Source: Thermoplasmatales archaeon (GTDB taxonomy: Archaea; Thermoplasmatota; E2; DHVEG-1). Taken from it: a DNA stretch of 6,392 nucleotides. The DNA lies in assembly GCA_023128855.1 (NCBI GenBank), contig JAGMDE010000103.1:1-6392 (forward strand), written 5' to 3'. Numbering within the stretch: position 1 is the first letter of the stretch; every line of letters starts with the position of its first letter. The position numbers and the translations under genes are program-made. A model generated the notes under the pieces. The model saw nothing but the letters and a program-made list of their open reading frames with translations, searched no databases and was not told where the DNA came from. Positions 4,961 through 6,392 of this stretch are shown piece by piece.

Positions 4961-6286
4961 ATGTTTTTTAATGAATTTATTAACTAAACCTTCTAATTCT
5001 TTATTTGTTTCTTTACCAACGCTGTATCTTACACGAACAATTGGTTTGCTAGATTTTAAAACACGTGTTATATCAATTGGTGTACCACTAATTACTACTT
5101 CAGCATCTGTTTTATTGATTGTATCTTCAAGTTCTTTTATTTGTTTTTTACCATAGCCCATGGCGGGTAGTACATTTGTTAGATGAGTATATTTTTCAAA
5201 GGTTTTTTTAATTGAACCCACTGCAAAAGGCCTGGGATCAATTATCTCTTTAACACTGGCATCCTCTGCAGCAACAGTTCCAGCACCATATGGCATACCA
5301 CCATGTGTTACAGTTGGTCCATCTTCGATTACAAGAACACGTTTACCAGAGATTTTGTTTTTATCTTCAGCGATAACATCTGAAATGCCCATAATGACTT
5401 TAGCATTGGGATTAACATCTATTGCATTGTTTCTAACTGACTCTACATCTCTTCTATCTGCAGTGTTTACTTTATTGATAATTATTACATCTGCACTTCT
5501 GAAGTTAAGTTCACCAGGATAATATAACAATTCATGACCGGCTCTATGTGGATCAGCTATTGTTATCAATAAATCGGTTTTGTAAAATGAAAAATCGTTG
5601 TTACCGCCATCCCAGATTATGACATCTGCCTCTTTTTCTGCTTCACGAAGAATTTCTTCGTAATCAACACCTGCAAAAATTACACCATCCATGTCGATAT
5701 ATGGTTCGTATTCCTCTCTTTCTTCTATCGTGGTGTTGTATTTGTCAAGATCATCATATGATGCAAATCTTTGGCATCTCTGCATGTTTAAATCCTTGTC
5801 ATAAGGCATTGGATGCCGAATTGATGCAACTTTGTATCCTTTTTTACGAAGAATTTCAAAGATACTTCTTGAAACTTGTGATTTTCCACAGCCTGTTCTG
5901 ACTGCACAAACTGAAATAACAGGTTTTGTGGATTTTACCTGAGTTGTTTCTGTTCCCATTAATACAAAATCAGCACCAGCTGTGTTAACAGTTGCAGATT
6001 TGTTCATAACATATGTATTTGGAACATCTGAATATGCAAAAATAACCATGTCGATGTTCTTTTCTTTAATTAGTTCAGATAAGTCTTCTTCTGGATAAAT
6101 TGGAATTCCGTCAGGATATAGCTTTCCTGTAAGCTCTGGCGGGTATTTTCTACCATAAATGTCAGGAATCTGTGTTGCAGTAAACGCTACAACCTCATAA
6201 TCTTCATTGTCTCTAAAGTATGTGTTGAAATTATGGAAGTCTCTACCTGCGGCTCCCATGATTAGTACCTTCTTTTTATCTGTCAT
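4952..6286 (-). CDS. P-loop NTPase, predicted GTPase/cyclic 2,3-diphosphoglycerate synthase-like (COG2403 type)
   Basis: Complete 444-residue cytoplasmic protein of a family common in archaea and thermophilic bacteria. The N-terminal Rossmann-like domain opens with VLIMGAAGRDFHNFN (7-21), followed by FTATQIPDIYGRKYPPEL (35-52). The central domain is a P-loop NTPase: Walker A AVRTGCGKS (128-136, K135), Walker B VIIWDGGNNDFSF (222-234, D226), ADPHRAGHE (244-252), and NKVN (271-274) where GTPases have NKxD. A further domain holds EDGPTVTHGGMPYGAG and the RPFAVGSIKKTFEKY stretch. Databases name such proteins either predicted GTPase or cyclic 2,3-diphosphoglycerate synthase. As I recall it, the characterised Methanothermus enzyme begins quite differently, so I treat the second name as unproven. 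The ATG at 6286 has AGGGG at 6295-6299, nine bases upen of the ATG on the minus strand. Its stop lies inside the end of rfcS. Confidence 0.85.
   Translation of the reverse strand: MTDKKKVLIMGAAGRDFHNFNTYFRDNEDYEVVAFTATQIPDIYGRKYPPELTGKLYPDGIPIYPEEDLSELIKEKNIDMVIFAYSDVPNTYVMNKSATVNTAGADFVLMGTETTQVKSTKPVISVCAVRTGCGKSQVSRSIFEILRKKGYKVASIRHPMPYDKDLNMQRCQRFASYDDLDKYNTTIEEREEYEPYIDMDGVIFAGVDYEEILREAEKEADVIIWDGGNNDFSFYKTDLLITIADPHRAGHELLYYPGELNFRSADVIIINKVNTADRRDVESVRNNAIDVNPNAKVIMGISDVIAEDKNKISGKRVLVIEDGPTVTHGGMPYGAGTVAAEDASVKEIIDPRPFAVGSIKKTFEKYTHLTNVLPAMGYGKKQIKELEDTINKTDAEVVISGTPIDITRVLKSSKPIVRVRYSVGKETNKELEGLVNKFIKKHLS
4961..4970 (+). terminator. Oligo-T terminator after rfcS
   Basis: Three bases after the rfcS stop codon there is a run of six T (4964-4969) followed by A/T-rich sequence, the usual archaeal U-tract type of terminator. 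It lies inside the 3' end of the convergent gene. No hairpin is evident. Judged by composition only. Confidence 0.4.
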
Positions 6287-6392
6287 AAGTTAAACCCCTA
6301 GTTGCTTCACGGGTAACAAATTGGTGTTTAAAGATTTTATTGTGTAATTTAGAAATAAAAAGAAATTTTTTTATAAAAAATCCCCAAGAATA
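6287..6392 (-). promoter_or_regulatory. Upstream region and probable promoter of the P-loop NTPase gene
   Basis: This A/T-rich 106-base stretch to the window edge contains no convincing gene. On the minus strand CTTTAAAC (6326-6333) could be the TATA box: a start near 6304 would give an 18-base leader holding the AGGGG ribosome site at 6295-6299. A second, symmetrical TTTATAAA (6370-6377) could serve this gene with a longer leader or a rightward gene beyond the window. Confidence 0.4.

Noticed and set aside
6370..6377. Symmetrical TTTATAAA near the right edge
   Set aside because: Its direction cannot be decided: it may serve a gene outside the window or be incidental in an A/T-rich tract, so it is mentioned only within the upstream-region entry.
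1..6392. Search for CRISPR repeats, tRNA/rRNA, transposases, phage or defence genes
   Set aside because: No regularly spaced repeats, tRNA-like folds, transposase motifs or defence-type domains were seen; the longest gene-free stretch is about 130 bases.

Overview
This window looks like a chromosomal segment of a low-G+C archaeon (roughly one third G+C by eye). The archaeal call rests on three things. There is a complete clamp-loader small subunit of the archaeal RfcS type. There is a PAC2-type proteasome-assembly chaperone homologue ending in a proteasome-docking tail. The intergenic spaces hold TATA-like boxes about 25 bases ahead of genes rather than bacterial -35/-10 pairs. The RfcS sequence resembles euryarchaeal versions such as that of Archaeoglobus. 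A relative of Thermoplasmatota is possible, but the window alone does not settle the lineage.

Layout. Left block (1-1897, all minus strand): a HAD-type phosphatase, then the PAC2 protein, then a putative redox protein of the C_GCAxxG_C_C family cut by the left edge. The last two are 12 bases apart and almost certainly co-transcribed; the HAD gene, 43 bases upstream, may share the transcript. Reading rightward from the divergent spacer at 1898-2002 is a YjbQ-family gene, which converges on a minus-strand gene (2403-3299) for a secreted, sequon-rich protein of unknown function. A second divergent spacer (3300-3428) carries a good TATA box on each strand. To its right is a plus-strand pair: a YqiA-like alpha/beta hydrolase, probably read from a leaderless transcript, and rfcS. 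The RfcS gene overlaps by 9 bases the 3' end of a minus-strand P-loop NTPase gene (4952-6286) of the type usually labelled 'predicted GTPase' or 'cyclic 2,3-diphosphoglycerate synthase'. The right edge (6287-6392) is its upstream region.

How the genes work together. Only two pairings are supported by layout: PAC2 with the cysteine-motif protein (proteostasis/redox), and the hydrolase with rfcS (a shared transcript without an obvious functional link). The other genes look like independent housekeeping or surface functions. I see no transposase, CRISPR array, tRNA, rRNA, phage gene or recognisable defence system, and no stretch above 300 bases without a gene. The most interesting points are the MYG (HbYX) tail of the PAC2 protein, the unassigned secreted protein with eight N-glycosylation sequons and a Phe/basic-rich segment, and the uncertain identity of the P-loop NTPase.
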